Of a DNA stretch of 64,000 nucleotides, positions 11,820-23,379 are shown piece by piece. The DNA is from Amborella trichopoda (Eukaryota > Streptophyta > Magnoliopsida > Amborellales > Amborellaceae), in NCBI RefSeq assembly GCF_000471905.2, contig NW_006500065.1:3607265-3671264 (forward strand), read 5' to 3'. Made by a program: the position numbers and the translations under genes. Under the pieces are notes generated by a model. The model was not told the DNA's origin. It ran no database searches and worked only from the letters and a program-made list of their open reading frames with translations. Every line of letters starts with the position of its first letter. Position 1 is the stretch's first letter.

Positions 11820-12140
11820 GGGTTGTGCTCTACAGTAGTCTCCAAGAGACGGATGCGTAGTGGTCAGCAGCGGGACTTCTCGTTAGGAAGGCATTCTCGC
11901 GCACATGGTGGCTAGATGGCGTGTCGAAAGCCTACGACGTCTTGAGTGAGTGTGTCTGAGCACGCATGGTGATGATCACACATGACGGTAAACACACGGG
12001 GTGGTGAACATGTATGGCGATGAACATGCGTGGCGATGGATGCGCTCAGCAGTGAACACACACGGTCGTAAATGCGCACAGCAGTGAACACGCATGACGG
12101 TGAACGCACACGACGGTGAACACGCAAGACGGCTAGAGTG
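11820..12140 (-). repeat. About 20-bp minisatellite (ACGGTGAACACGCATG)
   Basis: Many units of about 18-20 bp containing GTGAACACGCATGACG or close variants, with alternating ACACG and GCGCA words. It lies inside the LTR body and has no counterpart with the same core in the plus-strand LTRs. Confidence 0.7.
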
Positions 12141-12239
12141 AGTCTGCATGAACAGGCATGAGTGGTGGTTTGTGAAGGACGTTGGGCTCAGGGCTTGGGA
12201 CCTGCTGCCACGATAGATTCGGCTTCATGGTGAAAGGTC

Positions 12240-12380
12240 TTTTAAGGAATTTTTTCCTGAATGGACCGTTGAGGGGTGCTTTTAAAAGTCATCACCCTTG
12301 TTGGACGTGTCGAGGGAAAGTTTAAGGTCTTCACCCACTTTAGACCGTTGAGGGGTGTTTTTAAAGTCCTCACCCTTGTT
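12240..12380 (-). repeat. About 58-bp repeat, two to three units
   Basis: Units share GTTGAGGGGTG, TTTAAAGTCNTCACCC and TTTGGAC or TTAGACC. Similar TTTAAGGTC words recur at 10090 and 13730, so this is part of a wider family of TTTAAGGTCATG-type repeats in the LTR. Confidence 0.6.
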
Positions 12381-12526
12381 TGGACATGCTGCGGTAGGGA
12401 CACACATGACAAGGAGTGGGATCATGACCAATTAAGGTGTATGATGCAGGCTTAAGGGGGCTATGAGTGGTGAAAGCACCCTATCAGTTGTAGGGGTATA
12501 AACTCACATGGTTGAGGCTACGATAC

Positions 12527-13190
12527 ACCTCCTTAGGATATGGCATCGTAGAGGCAATCATACACCTTGCATGCTTTGCTTTGAAGCCTCACAATTGAAA
12601 CTGTGGTACACCTCTTTGTGATATGGAACGTTGGAGGTGGTCGCATGCCTTGACAGTTGTAGATTTTGCTTTGAAACCTCACAGTTGGAACTATGGTACA
12701 CCTCTTTGGGATATTGCTTTCTACAGGCAATCGCATGCCTTACATGCTTTTCTTTGAAGCCTCACAGTTGAAACTGTGGTACACCTCTTTGTGATATGGC
12801 ATTGTAGAGGCGGTCGCATGCCTTGCATGCTTTACTTTGAAGCCTCATAGTCAAAACTGTGGTACACCTCTTTAGGATATTGCTTTGTAGAGGCGGTCTC
12901 ATGCCTTGCATGGTTTGTTTTGAAGCCTCACGTCGAAACTGTGGTACACCTCTTTGGGATATAGCATTGTAGAGGTGGTCGCATGCCTTGCATGCTTTGC
13001 TTTGAAGCCTCACAGTCGAAACTGTGGTACACCTCTTTGGGATATCGTATTGTAAAGGTGGTCGCATGCCTTGTGCTTTGAAGCCTCATAGTCAAAACTG
13101 TGGTACACCTCTTTGGGATATGACATTGTAGAGGCAGTCGCATGCCTTGATGATTGCATGCTTTGCTTCGAAGACTCACAACCGCAACTG
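12527..13190 (-). repeat. Tandem array, eight units of about 84 bp
   Basis: Units begin CACCTCTTTGGGATAT at about 12527, 12608, 12701, 12783, 12863, 12947, 13030 and 13106. They share GTAGAGGCGGTCGCATGCCT, a TTGCATGCTTTG part and a CTCACAGTCGAAACTGTGGT part; the last contains a CACAGT/ACTGTG dyad. The open frames through the array are periodic shadows and not genes. Confidence 0.9.
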
Positions 13191-13875
13191 AGGTACTTGA
13201 TCAGGGAGGACACCTTGAAGGGATGGTGTCCTTTCATCGGGGACATTGTGAAGGAGGATGTGGTAGGGGATGCGCAGGACGGTGTTATGTGGTAACCCCA
13301 TAGAGACATGTAAGAAGGGGAAGCAGTTTATAGTTATGTCACACAGTTTAACGTCTTGCTACAGGGACGTATGACATTTTTACTCGTCATGACCCATTGG
13401 GCAGGATCCACACGCCCATCATTTGAAAGTGAGTGCCCCAATATTTTGACAATCTTGCCCATAGTGCCCTTGTAGGTTTTCACTATGCCCGCCTCTCTTT
13501 TTTTTTTTTTACATAATTTGCCCATGGTGGCCTTTGGGAGTGCACACCATGTCCGTCCTTTCTTTTCTCTTCTCTCTTCTTGAAATTTTTACCCATGACG
13601 CCCTTTTGGGTTTTTGTCATGTCCGTCTCCCATTTTTGTGGAGGCATGTTTAAGATCATGCCATCGTGACTATCGATTTTGCGTGATATAAGATCATCCG
13701 CAATATAAGATCATTCGCTGAGACCTGAGGGCATGTTTAAGGTCTTTCCTTCGAGACTGTAAGGGTAGTGTGTTTAATGGTCATACATCAAGACCGGCAG
13801 GGAGGTTTAAGGTCTTGCCTCCGAGATCGTATGTTGTGCAATTTATCGTCATGCCATTAGGACGGGTGGTATAGT

Positions 13876-16001
13876 TTATGATTGTATAGCTTGGATTAAG
13901 TGTGGCACTAGATCACGCACGGAGTCAGGCCCCAAGCTCAATTTTCCCTTGTTTATGAAGTTCTTGATGATGTCCTTGGCAGCACGATACTCGTCAGTCT
14001 TGTGACCGAGCCTTCTATGATATTGGCAGTAATTGGGTTTTTTTCCACTTTCGACTTCCCCCAATCTTTTTGAAATGGGTAGCTTGATCATCCCCTTTGA
14101 TATGAGGGTTTCAAGCAATTTGGGGACTATGCACTTGTCGAAGGAATAACTCTTGTGCCGACTTTGACTTGAGAAATGTATGGTATTGTGCATGGCAGCT
14201 GATGACTGATCATCATCCTTGACCGATACAAAGGGCCCAGATATATTTTCATGGTGCTTGAGCAAGCCTTCGATTTGTATTGCCTTGTTGACCATCTTGG
14301 TGAATGTAGTGAGCCACGATGAAGTGACATAACAAGTCAATTCTGGGTACATCCTGTCTATGCAATACTCCATCTCTTGAGGCTCACCTATTGGTGTGGC
14401 CAAATTGATGACCAAATTACGCCACCTTTCGATATATTCAATCACTGGCTCATGTGGCTTTTGTTTCACCTCAAGAAGCTCAAAAAGCTGCATTGTCCTT
14501 TCTATGTCGTAGAAACACCTAAGGAACTCTTCTTCCATTTGTACCCATGATGAGATTGACCATAGTGGTAACCGAGATTACCATTTGAATGCAGCTCCCG
14601 TAAGGGTTCCCACAAATTGTCGAAGCAATAGATGGTGATTATTCGTCGTATTGCCACAGGCAGCAATGAAGTGGGCTATATGTTGTTGTGACGAGTCAGT
14701 GTCATCGTACTTGAGGAAGTCGAGTCTTTGGTAACCTGGTGGGAATGGAGTTTGATCAACATAGGCTGGGTAGGGCTTTTGATTGCGGTTCATCTCTTCC
14801 ATCACTAGGATATTGTACTTCTTTAATGCTTCAACTATCATGCCTTTTACTAGTTCTCCATTCCCAACCTGAGTCGGTGGGGAAAAGACCAACAATGATG
14901 GGGGCGAGGGTGGGAGTGGCCCTTCTTTTGATGGTGTTGTTTCAATAACCATGCAAGGTGCTTGAGAGGCGGTAAAGAAGGCTTGGTGCCCCGAGGGGTA
15001 CAAGACACCAATACCTCTTGGCACAAAGTTTCTACCATTTCATCTTTTGACCTCTTCTTGGCTTGTAACTGCCTTAATGTGACCTTAAGCTGCGCAATCT
15101 CATCTCCATAGGATTCTGATACTTCATTGATCACCACAGCTTCAACAACTACTATACTTGAGGGCTCTTCTTCTATTTTCCCATTACATGCCTTGGAGGA
15201 TACAATCCTGAGTTCAACTGTTGCCGCTTCAACAACATCATCAGTGAGGGTCATTGAGCCTTCTCTCAGGCCTACTTCATTTTCCAAGGCTTTGGTATCC
15301 TCATCATCTAATAAGAATGTGAAACTCTCATAAGACAATGAGGTCACAACATCATTGTTGAGGGAGCATTTTTCGAGATACCAGAAGAACATGTGATAGT
15401 CCTCATAAGAGTCACGACACCTTCAAGACATGGAGCCCATATGCAGTCGACCTCATAAGGAATCAAGGCATCTTCAGGAGCTGGAAGCACCATTTCATTG
15501 GGGTGGTCAGCGAAGGGAATGTTGGTCATCCCATGCTCTATTATGGAATGATTTTCCTCAAATGAGAGTGACGAGCTCACGTTAGAGGTAGGAGTCATTG
15601 GGTCGATGAGAACCAGGGATGTCACCCCATTAGAATTAAGGTCTTCATCACCTAACAGGAATGTGAACCCTCATAGGACGAGACCTTATGATCACCGTCA
15701 AGAGCGCTCATGCAGCACTCATGACATGGGGGAAGCATGCAGCTGGCTTCAAGGAGAATCATGGTTCCTTCAGGGCATGGAGGAGCCATTTCAGTGGGGC
15801 TGCCAGCAGAGGGAGTGCAACGCATCCCATTTGGTACTGGGGAATGGCTTTCCTCGAATGAGAGTGATGAACTCTCATCAAAGGTAAGAATATCTGAATG
15901 AGAGAGGGTGAGAGAGGCCACATCATTTGAACCATCCAGAGGGGATGGGAGTCCATCACTTCTCATTCTAAGACGAATCCCGATGAAGGCCGGTAGAGGG
16001 T
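13876..16001 (-). pseudogene. gag: Tat-type gag remnant (minus), broken
   Basis: The 3' half (13876-15024) encodes a plant gypsy Gag core: a YPAYVDQTPFPPGY-like start, a HIAHFIAACG segment, a FYDIERTMQLFELLEVKQKP segment, an IERWRNLV segment and a C-terminal YCQYHRRLGHKTDE motif, a Cys/His knuckle-like motif also found in the gag at 29160. The 5' half has a coiled-coil-like stretch (about 15060-15120) and two acidic, Ser-rich repeats of about 100 residues (15344-15625, 15652-16001) that share SSSLSFEE. It is broken in several places. It is related to, but a different subfamily from, the gag at 29160 and 54720. Confidence 0.8.
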
Positions 16002-16318
16002 TATAGACACCCCATTTTAAATCTGGCAAATTCTATGATTTTTTTGAACCTTTAGAACCACATTGTCCTAGTAAACCCCCCAAACTATAATCCACACTGC
16101 CTACCCAATGATCGGGAAACATTCTACCTACCCTGTAACCCAGAATTATGTAGATAACCTGTTTTGATCCAAAATCCTATAAAATACCCAGTTTTACCAA
16201 AAACATCACTAAAAATAGTAAAATAACTTTTTTTTACCCAAAGTTTCTCCTGAAGCTTCATAAGAGCCTACACTACACACCTGAACCAACAAATTTCAAT
16301 TTTGGTTAGATTTGGTCT

Positions 16319-17920
16319 GGGTGACACTGGCAGTACCGCCCAGCCCAGACTGGGCAACACTAGTAGTGTGGCCTGCCAGTATGAGCGACGCCACCAGTGT
16401 CGCCCGGGTCACACCACTAGTGTTGCCCAACCCAATTTATCCCGAAATTGTCATGTTTTGGCAAGAAAACTCACTGATCAATCTTGAACAAGGATCTGCC
16501 ATTTTGGGCAGTCCTGGCTTGAGCAACACTACCAGTGTTGCCCAACCTAGACTGACCCAAAATGGACGATTTTTGGTTAGCAGCATCTTGACAGCACCAT
16601 AATATGCCCTGGATCATAAAGTTCTATTTTTGAGAAGTCCTGACTTGGGCAACACAATCTGACTGCCCAAAAATGATAGTTTTCGCATGCCAAAGGTCCC
16701 CCAGCTAGTTTAAATTTTATGAATTTGACCAATTTTGGCTGGGCAACACCATTGGTGTCACCTAGACTCGGGACCCCAGAAATGGTATATTTAGTCTAGT
16801 GATAGTAAGTTTCCCTTTTTAGTCAATTCCCAGTCTATAAAAGGATATTTTTCAGGGCTTCTTCTAAGAATTAGGTTAGAAAAGAGTTAGCTAAAAAAAA
16901 CTAGTTTGAGACCTTTGGTAAAACCCTAGACCTAAGAAACCTTGACCTAGGAAAACCCTAGTTTCAGCCATCCTTATATCAAGAAAACCCATTCAACCAA
17001 GCCAAGGCCTGGTCAAAACATGAAGAGAGCAAAACAAGAGGACACTGGTTCTAATACGGGTGAGGCCTCGAAGCTTCGGGAGTCCCTGGCCATCTGGCCC
17101 AGTTTGGAATATTTATTTCACTCTTCCTTGTTTCTTCTTCTTATTGCATTTTAATTAGAAAAAGTTGATTTTTTTTTTTATTCAGTGTTTTGTATTTTTT
17201 ATTAATGTTGGCTCTGCCACTGATCTGAGAGCAGATCTGGCCTCAAATCAGAATTTGATTTTCCCCATATTTTCTATCACTTCTTTTAAAATCAGTTTAT
17301 GGTGTTCAGATCCGAGAGATCTTCCTCTATAGATCTGTTTGATTTTGCACTGTAAATAGTTTGGCACCCACCATGGGGAATTTGGAGCTTGATTCGTGCT
17401 CCAAAACACGAGTCCTTTGGTCACTATTTTTACTGTTTCAGTCGCAAAAAAGTCCCAAAAATCAGCAGTGACCAGGACCCATGGTTTCAGTGTTGCGAAC
17501 TGTTTATCCTAGGCAACACCAGCAGTGTCGCCCCAGCGACACCACCAGTGCCGCCCAGGTCCAGGGCAACACCCCCTCCTGTCACCAAGATCCAAAGGTC
17601 CGATAAAGATTCTAGGACTCCATAGTCCTATTCCAGGACCCTTTTTGTGCATGATCACCAATTTTTATTTAAAAAATGTTTTCTTAAAAATACCAAAAAA
17701 AATATTCTTCTTAGTACAGGTTTGTTTTATCTATGCTTTTGTGTTTTTATTTTAGTTTAATTATTTTTTTAGAAATCATGATTTTCCTTCTTTTTCATGT
17801 TTAGTTTCACCTTGATTCTTCAAAAGTAATAAAAAATAAATATTTTTTTTTTTTTTGGGCGACACCTCTCGTGTCGCACAACACTACCAGTGCCTCTGGG
17901 CGACACCACTCATGTCGCCC
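16319..17920 (+). repeat. Series of about 11 hairpin dyads, GGGCRACAC...GTGTYGCCC
   Basis: Dyads of about 23 bases occur at about 16319, 16352, 16385, 16406, 16521, 16647, 16741, 17512, 17535, 17857 and 17898. The unit at 17898-17920 has perfect 8-bp arms (GGGCGACA/TGTCGCCC); that at 16521 nearly pairs AGCAACACT with AGTGTTGCC. They are scattered before and after the TATA box rather than in a strict tandem array. Confidence 0.8.
16835..16844 (+). promoter_or_regulatory. LTR TATA box
   Basis: CTATAAAAGG fits the plant TATA consensus well and lies about 830 bp into the LTR. It is followed by an R-like segment with a TTAGGTTAGAAAAGAG stretch. It marks the probable U3/R boundary of this LTR. Confidence 0.65.
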
Positions 17921-18190
17921 AGTTTCAGAGGTCCTAGAAAATTTATGGGACCCCACAGCCTTGTTCCAATAACTCTGGTCTTGCTGCTCACCAGTTTCTG
18001 GGTCAAAATAAATTGTTTAAAAAAATACAAAAAAAATATTTTGCTTAAGATAGATTTGTTCTATTTATGCTTTCTGATGTTATTCTATTTTTATTAATTT
18101 TGATAGAAAACATAATTTCCCTACTTTTTCATGTTTATTTTAACCCTGCTTCATCAAAATTAAAATAAAATAAAATAAAATATTTTGAGG
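17512..18190 (+). repeat. Direct duplication of about 345 bp inside the LTR
   Basis: The two units start with hairpin dyads (17512 and 17857). They then share a GGTCCNNNAAA...GGACCC segment, an AAAATACNAAAAAAAATATT segment, a TTTGTTYTATYTATGCTTT segment and a CTTTTTCATGTTTA segment in the same order. The copies are diverged. The duplication lies in the R/U5 part of the LTR. Confidence 0.7.
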
Positions 18191-18529
18191 GTTCCTTCCA
18201 CCCTCTTTGAACTGTGTCCCATTCGAACCACCCTCGACTCGGGTCACGCTCAACTAAGCAAGGATTGTGCCTGGTTTCACTGTTTTGACTAAGTACCTTC
18301 TTAGGGGTTGCTTACCCCTCCATCATTACTGTGCTATTGAGCAAGCTCCACCTCGAAGCACGCATCGCTTGACACAATTGGTGTTGAGCGCTCACTTCTT
18401 TTCTTTCTTGCATTGTGTGCCTGCTTGCTTGCCACTTATTTTTGCTTGTATGGTTCTTTACACACTCTTGCACACACCGGACCGGGAATGCCTGGGTAAC
18501 TAACAAATATTTTTGAAAACCCACAAAAT

Positions 18530-18550
18530 TGGCAATACTGCTTGAGGGGA
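18530..18550 (+). other. Primer binding site, Tat type
   Basis: TTGGCAATACTGCTTGAGGG, just after the LTR end, resembles TGGCGACTCTGCTGGGGA, the primer-site sequence I recall from plant Tat/Ogre elements. It fixes the LTR end and the plus orientation. Confidence 0.6.
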
Positions 18551-19130
18551 ACCTAGCATTGAGAGCCGAGGTGGTTGGAATTCACATAACTTTAATTGTG
18601 AGCACGCCTCCGTAATCCTTTGCCTCAAAGCAACGCCACACATAATTGGATCTGGTGAAATTCCTATAATAGGAAGCTAGGGCCTACGTGGGGACCTACT
18701 TAGCCTAGCCGCATTTCAATAGTTAGGAACCCACATTTAGGGCAAAAGTTTTCGAGTGTTGTGTTTGCTTATCTCAATTGTTTAATCTTAGCTCTTAATC
18801 CGGGTCCGCTTCTGATCTGAGCTAAAACCCTCTGGGTCTTGTACCTAGCCTAGCCCAGGTCTGAACCAGGTTCACACCCAGGTCCGAACCAAGGCCTTGA
18901 TCCGGTTTTGGTCCACACCCGATCTGAACTTCAAAACCCGCTTGGTCCAAGCCCAGGCTTGCACCCAGCTCAGTACAGGTCCGAACCAGGCTCACACCCA
19001 GGTTTGAACCTAGACCCACTATTGGTCCTAGTCGAGACTCGTACACATCTAGTCTAGATCTCAGTCTAGGTTCTAGCATAGGCCTAAGCTTAGAGTTGCC
19101 TCTAGAGGTAGACTAGGCTTACCCTAGTTC
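18551..19130 (+). other. Leader fragment of the same element
   Basis: Non-coding leader-like sequence follows the primer site. The second half (18790-19080) is a loose repeat of CCAGGTCYGAACCAGG and CACACCCAGGT words, clearest at 18858-18892 and 18979-19012. It stops where the giant LTR begins at 19131. Confidence 0.55.
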
Positions 19131-20247
19131 AGGCTTCCAATAGGTACCACAAACCTCACCCCATCCTTCTCCACTTTTTGCTAGCCCATGAACATCGACG
19201 TACATAGCTCATCACCGAGCACTGTGAACCGCACACGTGACTTACTGACACATGCGAACATCATTCTTCGCATCAGGATAAGTCACACGTGCTGATCAGC
19301 TCCTATTGAAGCCAGTGTCAGCTGGGTCCTCTAGAGGCCAGCGCCGATTGCCTACCCAACCCCTAGCACCGACTATTTTTCTTGAGGGTCGACGTCCATT
19401 CTATCGGCACTGCAAACCATCAGCGTTGATTGCCTCAGTGCCAGTGGAATTTCTATTAGCGTCAGCTCTGTCATGACTGTTCCCCTCTCGAAACTCCTCG
19501 ATTCTCAAAACTTAAGTTTTCACACCTCCTTAATGGTCACACAATTCCAAGGATGAAGGCCAACCATCACCACGTCTTCAGCAATCGTATGCCTTCCTTA
19601 TGACGGTTCACCTCATGCAGCTGTACGGCCCACCTCCTACAACCGTTCATATTCCAAGTGAATTGCTCCCACACGGTAGGAAACTCACAGGAAAAGTTTT
19701 CGCCTAAGTCTTTTAGCCTAGACTTCACCATAACCTCACCGGGAAACCTCTGCGACACCACTAACAGTTCCAAAAAATGGAGATAACCTCAATAAAACTC
19801 TTGAAAGTGCCTGAAAACCTCTGTAACGCCACTAAACAGTGTCGGAAAGCTACCACAACCATCGGGAAACCCCTTAAAAATCCCTGGAAAATTCCTAAGA
19901 TGCGCGAAAATACTCACTATTGTGTTTCCTGCCTTTTCTACAAGAGAGGAAAACGACAATCGGAATTCCTGCCCATTCGCGAAAACTTCCCAGAGGACTC
20001 TCTTTTCCCTGCTACTCTCTCTGCAACTTCGCCAAATTCTGGGCAAAGTCCGCACGCTAAAGGTCTTCTCTGTAAAACCCTTCCCGAAATCCTACTGCCT
20101 GCCAAAGAACCTTCCCTGCAAAGACTGTTGCTGACATCCCACTGCCCATTGGAAATTTCGACCGAGCACTCTCGCCTCACGGTTAAAGCAAACTTGCTTA
20201 ATTGTTTACCCTTGGCGGAAAATAAGGGAAAACCGAGTTTTTCCCCC

Positions 20248-20255
20248 TTATATAG
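20248..20255 (+). promoter_or_regulatory. First (upstream) LTR TATA box
   Basis: TTATATAG in the context CCCCCTTATATAGACTACAC lies 1.1 kb into the LTR. The same context is kept in the 3' LTR (35279-35286) and, on the minus strand, in the related LTR at 48771. It precedes the GCGCCGG minisatellite. It is a candidate promoter, but which of the two TATA boxes starts the genomic transcript is unknown. Confidence 0.55.
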
Positions 20256-20329
20256 ACTACACTGCCCTCCAAAGCCCTTCACAAACTCAAAATTCCAGTT
20301 GAGTCCAAGGAAAGCCAAGCGCTAATGAG

Positions 20330-20720
20330 CCGGGTAGGGCTTCGACACAAGGCCCAAGGTAACTCTCATCGATCCATCCCCGGCACCGGTTAACCCCAGC
20401 ACTGGTTGACTTAGCGCCGGGTGTGTTTCCAAATACAACCCTAGCATCAGTGGACTTAGCGTCGGGTGTATCTCCAACAATCCTAGCGTCAGTTGACTTA
20501 GCGCCAGTTGACTTAACGCTGGGTGTGTTTCCAAAATGCAACCCTAGTGGCGGTTGACTTAGCGCCGGGTGTGTCTCCAAAATGACCCCAGTGCCGGTTG
20601 TCTTCAGATAATACCACGGGTCATTCACAACGCTAGCTGAACAACGCCAGTTGTGTTGTGAGAACTGAGCGCCGGTTGAATATTCACAATAAACCATCAG
20701 CTCTACACATGGCGCCGGCC
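20330..20720 (+). repeat. U3 minisatellite with TTAGCGCCGGGTGTGTTTCC core
   Basis: Units of about 50-57 bp carry GTTGACTTAGCGCCGG followed by GTGTGTTTCCAAA. At least six units are visible, with irregular ones at the end. The same core is present in the 3' LTR (35400-35860), in the minus-strand relative (47400-47660 and 48371-48737) and in the Tekay LTR (59018-59220). Confidence 0.85.
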
Positions 20721-21200
20721 GTATTTTAAGCAGTGTATGCCCTACCACTATCCCTAGTCGAGTTGTACCCAAGCCAGGATGTGTCATACCTAGTGGACTT
20801 GCATCTGATCTGTTGCACCTAAACTATGACTTCCCCAATGCGTCAAGAGTTGTCCCTCATCCCCCACTAGAAGTCACACCCCAACTGTGGCCCATCATCC
20901 CTGGTGCATTTAGGGTCATTCTTACTTCCCCAATCCCCAGTGGGTCAGCTTCACACTAAGCTACCTTACCCCCAGAGAGTCGGGTTACCCGTTATAGAGA
21001 CTCATCGTTCACTCATAAATTACGCTTACCCCCGTTAAAACGACAGCGAGGCCCACTTCCGCTAGTCATCCTTCATCAGGCCACCATTTCCATCTGAGCT
21101 CTCAATTTGTAAATAGTCTTAACCATTTTATCCCCAGGGAGTCGGATTACCATCCATAGACCTATTCCTTATGAAGCTCCACCGACATAGAGACCTACAC

Positions 21201-21812
21201 GATGGTCTAGATGCACGACCCTAAACTCCATGGTCCAAACTATATGACCTTAAACTATAGTGATGGTCTAGATGCACCACCCTAAACTCCATGGTCCAAA
21301 CTATTTGACCTTAAACTATAGCAATGGTCTAGAAGAACGACCCTAAACTCCATAGTTCAAACTATACGACTTTAAACTGTAGCGATAGTCTAGATGCACA
21401 ACCCTAAACTCCATGGTCCAAACTATATGACCGTAAACTGTAGCGAAGGTCTAGATGCACGACACTAAACTCCATGGTCCAAACTATATGACCTTAAACT
21501 GTAGCGATGGTCTAGATGCACGACCCTAAACTCCATGGTCCAAACTATACGATCTTAAACTGTAGCGATGTTGTAGATGCATGACCCTAAACTCCATGGC
21601 CCAAACTATACGACCTTAAACTGTAGCGATCGTCTAAATGCACGACCCTAAACTCCATGGTTCAAACTATACGATCTTAAACTGTACCGATGGTCTAGAT
21701 GCATGACCCTAAACTGCATGGTCCAAACTATACGACCTTAAGCTGTAGTAGAGGTCTAGATGCATGACCCTAAACTCCATGGTCCAAACTATATGACCTT
21801 AAACTGTAGTTG
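21201..21812 (+). repeat. Tandem array, ten units of 61 bp
   Basis: Units start GATGGTCTAGATGCAYGACC at 21201, 21262, 21322, 21384, 21445, 21506, 21567, 21628, 21689 and 21751. Each contains CCTAAACTCCATGGTCC and ACCTTAAACTGTAGC parts. Spacing is regular at 60-62 bp. The matching array in the 3' LTR starts at about 36351. Confidence 0.95.
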
Positions 21813-22950
21813 TGGTTCATACTGCATGACCCTAGACTACTCAGCCCTTGTCCATACTGCATGACCCTAAACTGCTCAGTCTCGGTCCATACTGCATGAC
21901 CCTAAACTGCTCAGCCTTGGTCCAAACTATACGAGCGTAAACTGTAGCTATGGTCTAGATGCATGATCTTAAACCCAAGGTCCAAACTATACGACCTTAA
22001 ACTGTAGCGGAGGTCTAGTTGCATGACCTTAAACAGCATGGTCCATACTGCATGACCCTGAACTGCTTAGTCTCGGTCCATGATGCATGACCCTAAAACT
22101 GTTTTGCCTCAGTCCATACTGCATGACCCTAAACAGCTCAGCCTCGGTCCATACTGTATGACCCTAAACTAGTCAGCCTCGATCCATACTGCATGACCCT
22201 AAATTTCTCTGCACCATGGTCCAAACTATATGACCTTAAATTGTAGCTATGCTCCATACTGCATGACCCTAAACTGCTTAGCCTTGGTCCATACTCCATG
22301 ACCCTAAACTACTCATCCTAAGTCCATACTGCATGATCCTAAATTGTTCAGCCTTAGTCCATACTACATGACCCTAAACTACTTAGCCTTGGTCTATACT
22401 GCTAGACCCTAAACTGCTCAGTCTCGATCCATACTGCATGACCCTAAAACTGCTCAGTCTCGGTTCATACTGCATGACCCTAAACTGCTCAACCTTGATC
22501 TATACTGCATGACCCTAAACTGCTCAACCTCGGTCCATACAGCATGTCCCTAAACTGCTCAGCATCATGGTCCGAACTATATGACCATAAACTTTAGCAA
22601 AGGTCCAGTTGCACAACCTTAAACTGCATGGTCCTAGATGTATGAATTTAAACTGCATAACCATGGTCTAGCTGTATGACCTTACACCATAGTGCACGTC
22701 CTAGTCGCATGACGATAAAAGGCTCAACACCATGGTCCGAACTACATGACCTTAAACTGTAGCGGAGGTCTAGTTGCATGATCTTAAATTACATGGTCCT
22801 AGTTGTAGGATTTTAAACTGTAAAACCACGGTCTAGTTGTATGACCTTACACCATAGTGCACGTCCTGGCTGCATGATGATAAAGTGCTTCGCACAGGTC
22901 CTGGAGGCATGACCATAAACTTGCCACCACATACACGCCCACACCTTTTC
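21813..22950 (+). repeat. Tandem array of about 36-bp units, mixed with 61-bp units
   Basis: Units read GGTCCATACTGCATGACC followed by CTAAACTGCTCAGCCTC; about twenty are visible to about 22560, interrupted by half-units of the 61-bp type. After 22560 a looser mixture of GTCTAGTTGCATGACC and ACCTTAAACTGCATGG words continues. Both repeat types share TGACCYTAAACTG, so the short unit is probably derived from the long one. Confidence 0.9.
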
Positions 22951-23379
22951 ATGCACTTTCACGCATGCCGTCTCTAAACTACCTGTTAGTGTGTGCGTAC
23001 CACCTCCATTACCTCCCTTGTGAGTTCTTTCCTTTCATCATCTTACATCATTCCCCAATGAGTCTTACCCAAGCTCACAAAACAGTGAACCATCTCGCCA
23101 TCCATACTCGTTGTAAGTTAGTGGGTCACCATCATCCACTCACATTTCATACATCGTCCATCTCTCATAGGTAGCTTCAAAGCATCTCCCCAAGTGAGCC
23201 AAACCACCACCATGCTCACTCCATGACCTTCATAGACTGTCATCCATCACCACTATGGTCCAACTATATGACCTTAGACCATAGTGCACGTTCAAGCCGC
23301 ATGACATTAACGTATTTCCCACAAGTCTCGGAGGCATGACATTAAACACACCCTCACAAAAACAATAAATAAATAAAGG

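Larger units (their letters stand above)
6138..13865 (-). mobile_element. Partial giant LTR, Tat-type family (copy 1, minus)
   Basis: Read on the minus strand, this region follows the same order of blocks as the 8.8-kb LTRs at 19131 and 34161: repeat-rich body, hairpin block (about 10600-10830), GACAAGCAGGGTACCTC-type block (about 10190), conserved body (8850-10000), TATA box (8473-8482), purine/pyrimidine-rich minisatellite, and a U5 end that closes with GAGGCACCTAACCA at 6138. The U3 start is not seen; the right side abuts a gag remnant. It is about 7.7 kb, old and diverged. The assignment rests on block order and local matches, not on a computed alignment. Confidence 0.75.
16002..18525 (+). 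mobile_element. LTR of another Tat-type element (about 2.5 kb)
   Basis: It begins with a GACACCCCATTTTAA-type start that I associate with plant Tat/Ogre LTRs, has a TATA box at 16835, an R/U5 part with a 345-bp duplication, and ends ACCCACA at 18525, just before a Tat-type primer site (18530-18550). Only this 5' LTR and a leader to 19130 are present. The partner LTR is not in the window, so age cannot be estimated. The start abuts the minus-strand gag remnant, consistent with insertion into it. Confidence 0.6.

Noticed and set aside
12527-13190. CRISPR-like array
   Set aside because: The units are contiguous 84-bp tandem repeats without unique spacers, in a plant LTR. The arrays at 21201, 48371 and 59018 are rejected on the same grounds.
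12762-13309. Overlapping 80-100-residue periodic proteins with a repeated RPPLQ...PKRCTTV pattern
   Set aside because: They are shadows of the 84-bp tandem repeat read in several frames.
19777-20325. 182-residue frame and overlapping frames as a gene
   Set aside because: It lies wholly within the LTR U3, crosses a TATA box, is not kept open in the sister LTR and has no domain.
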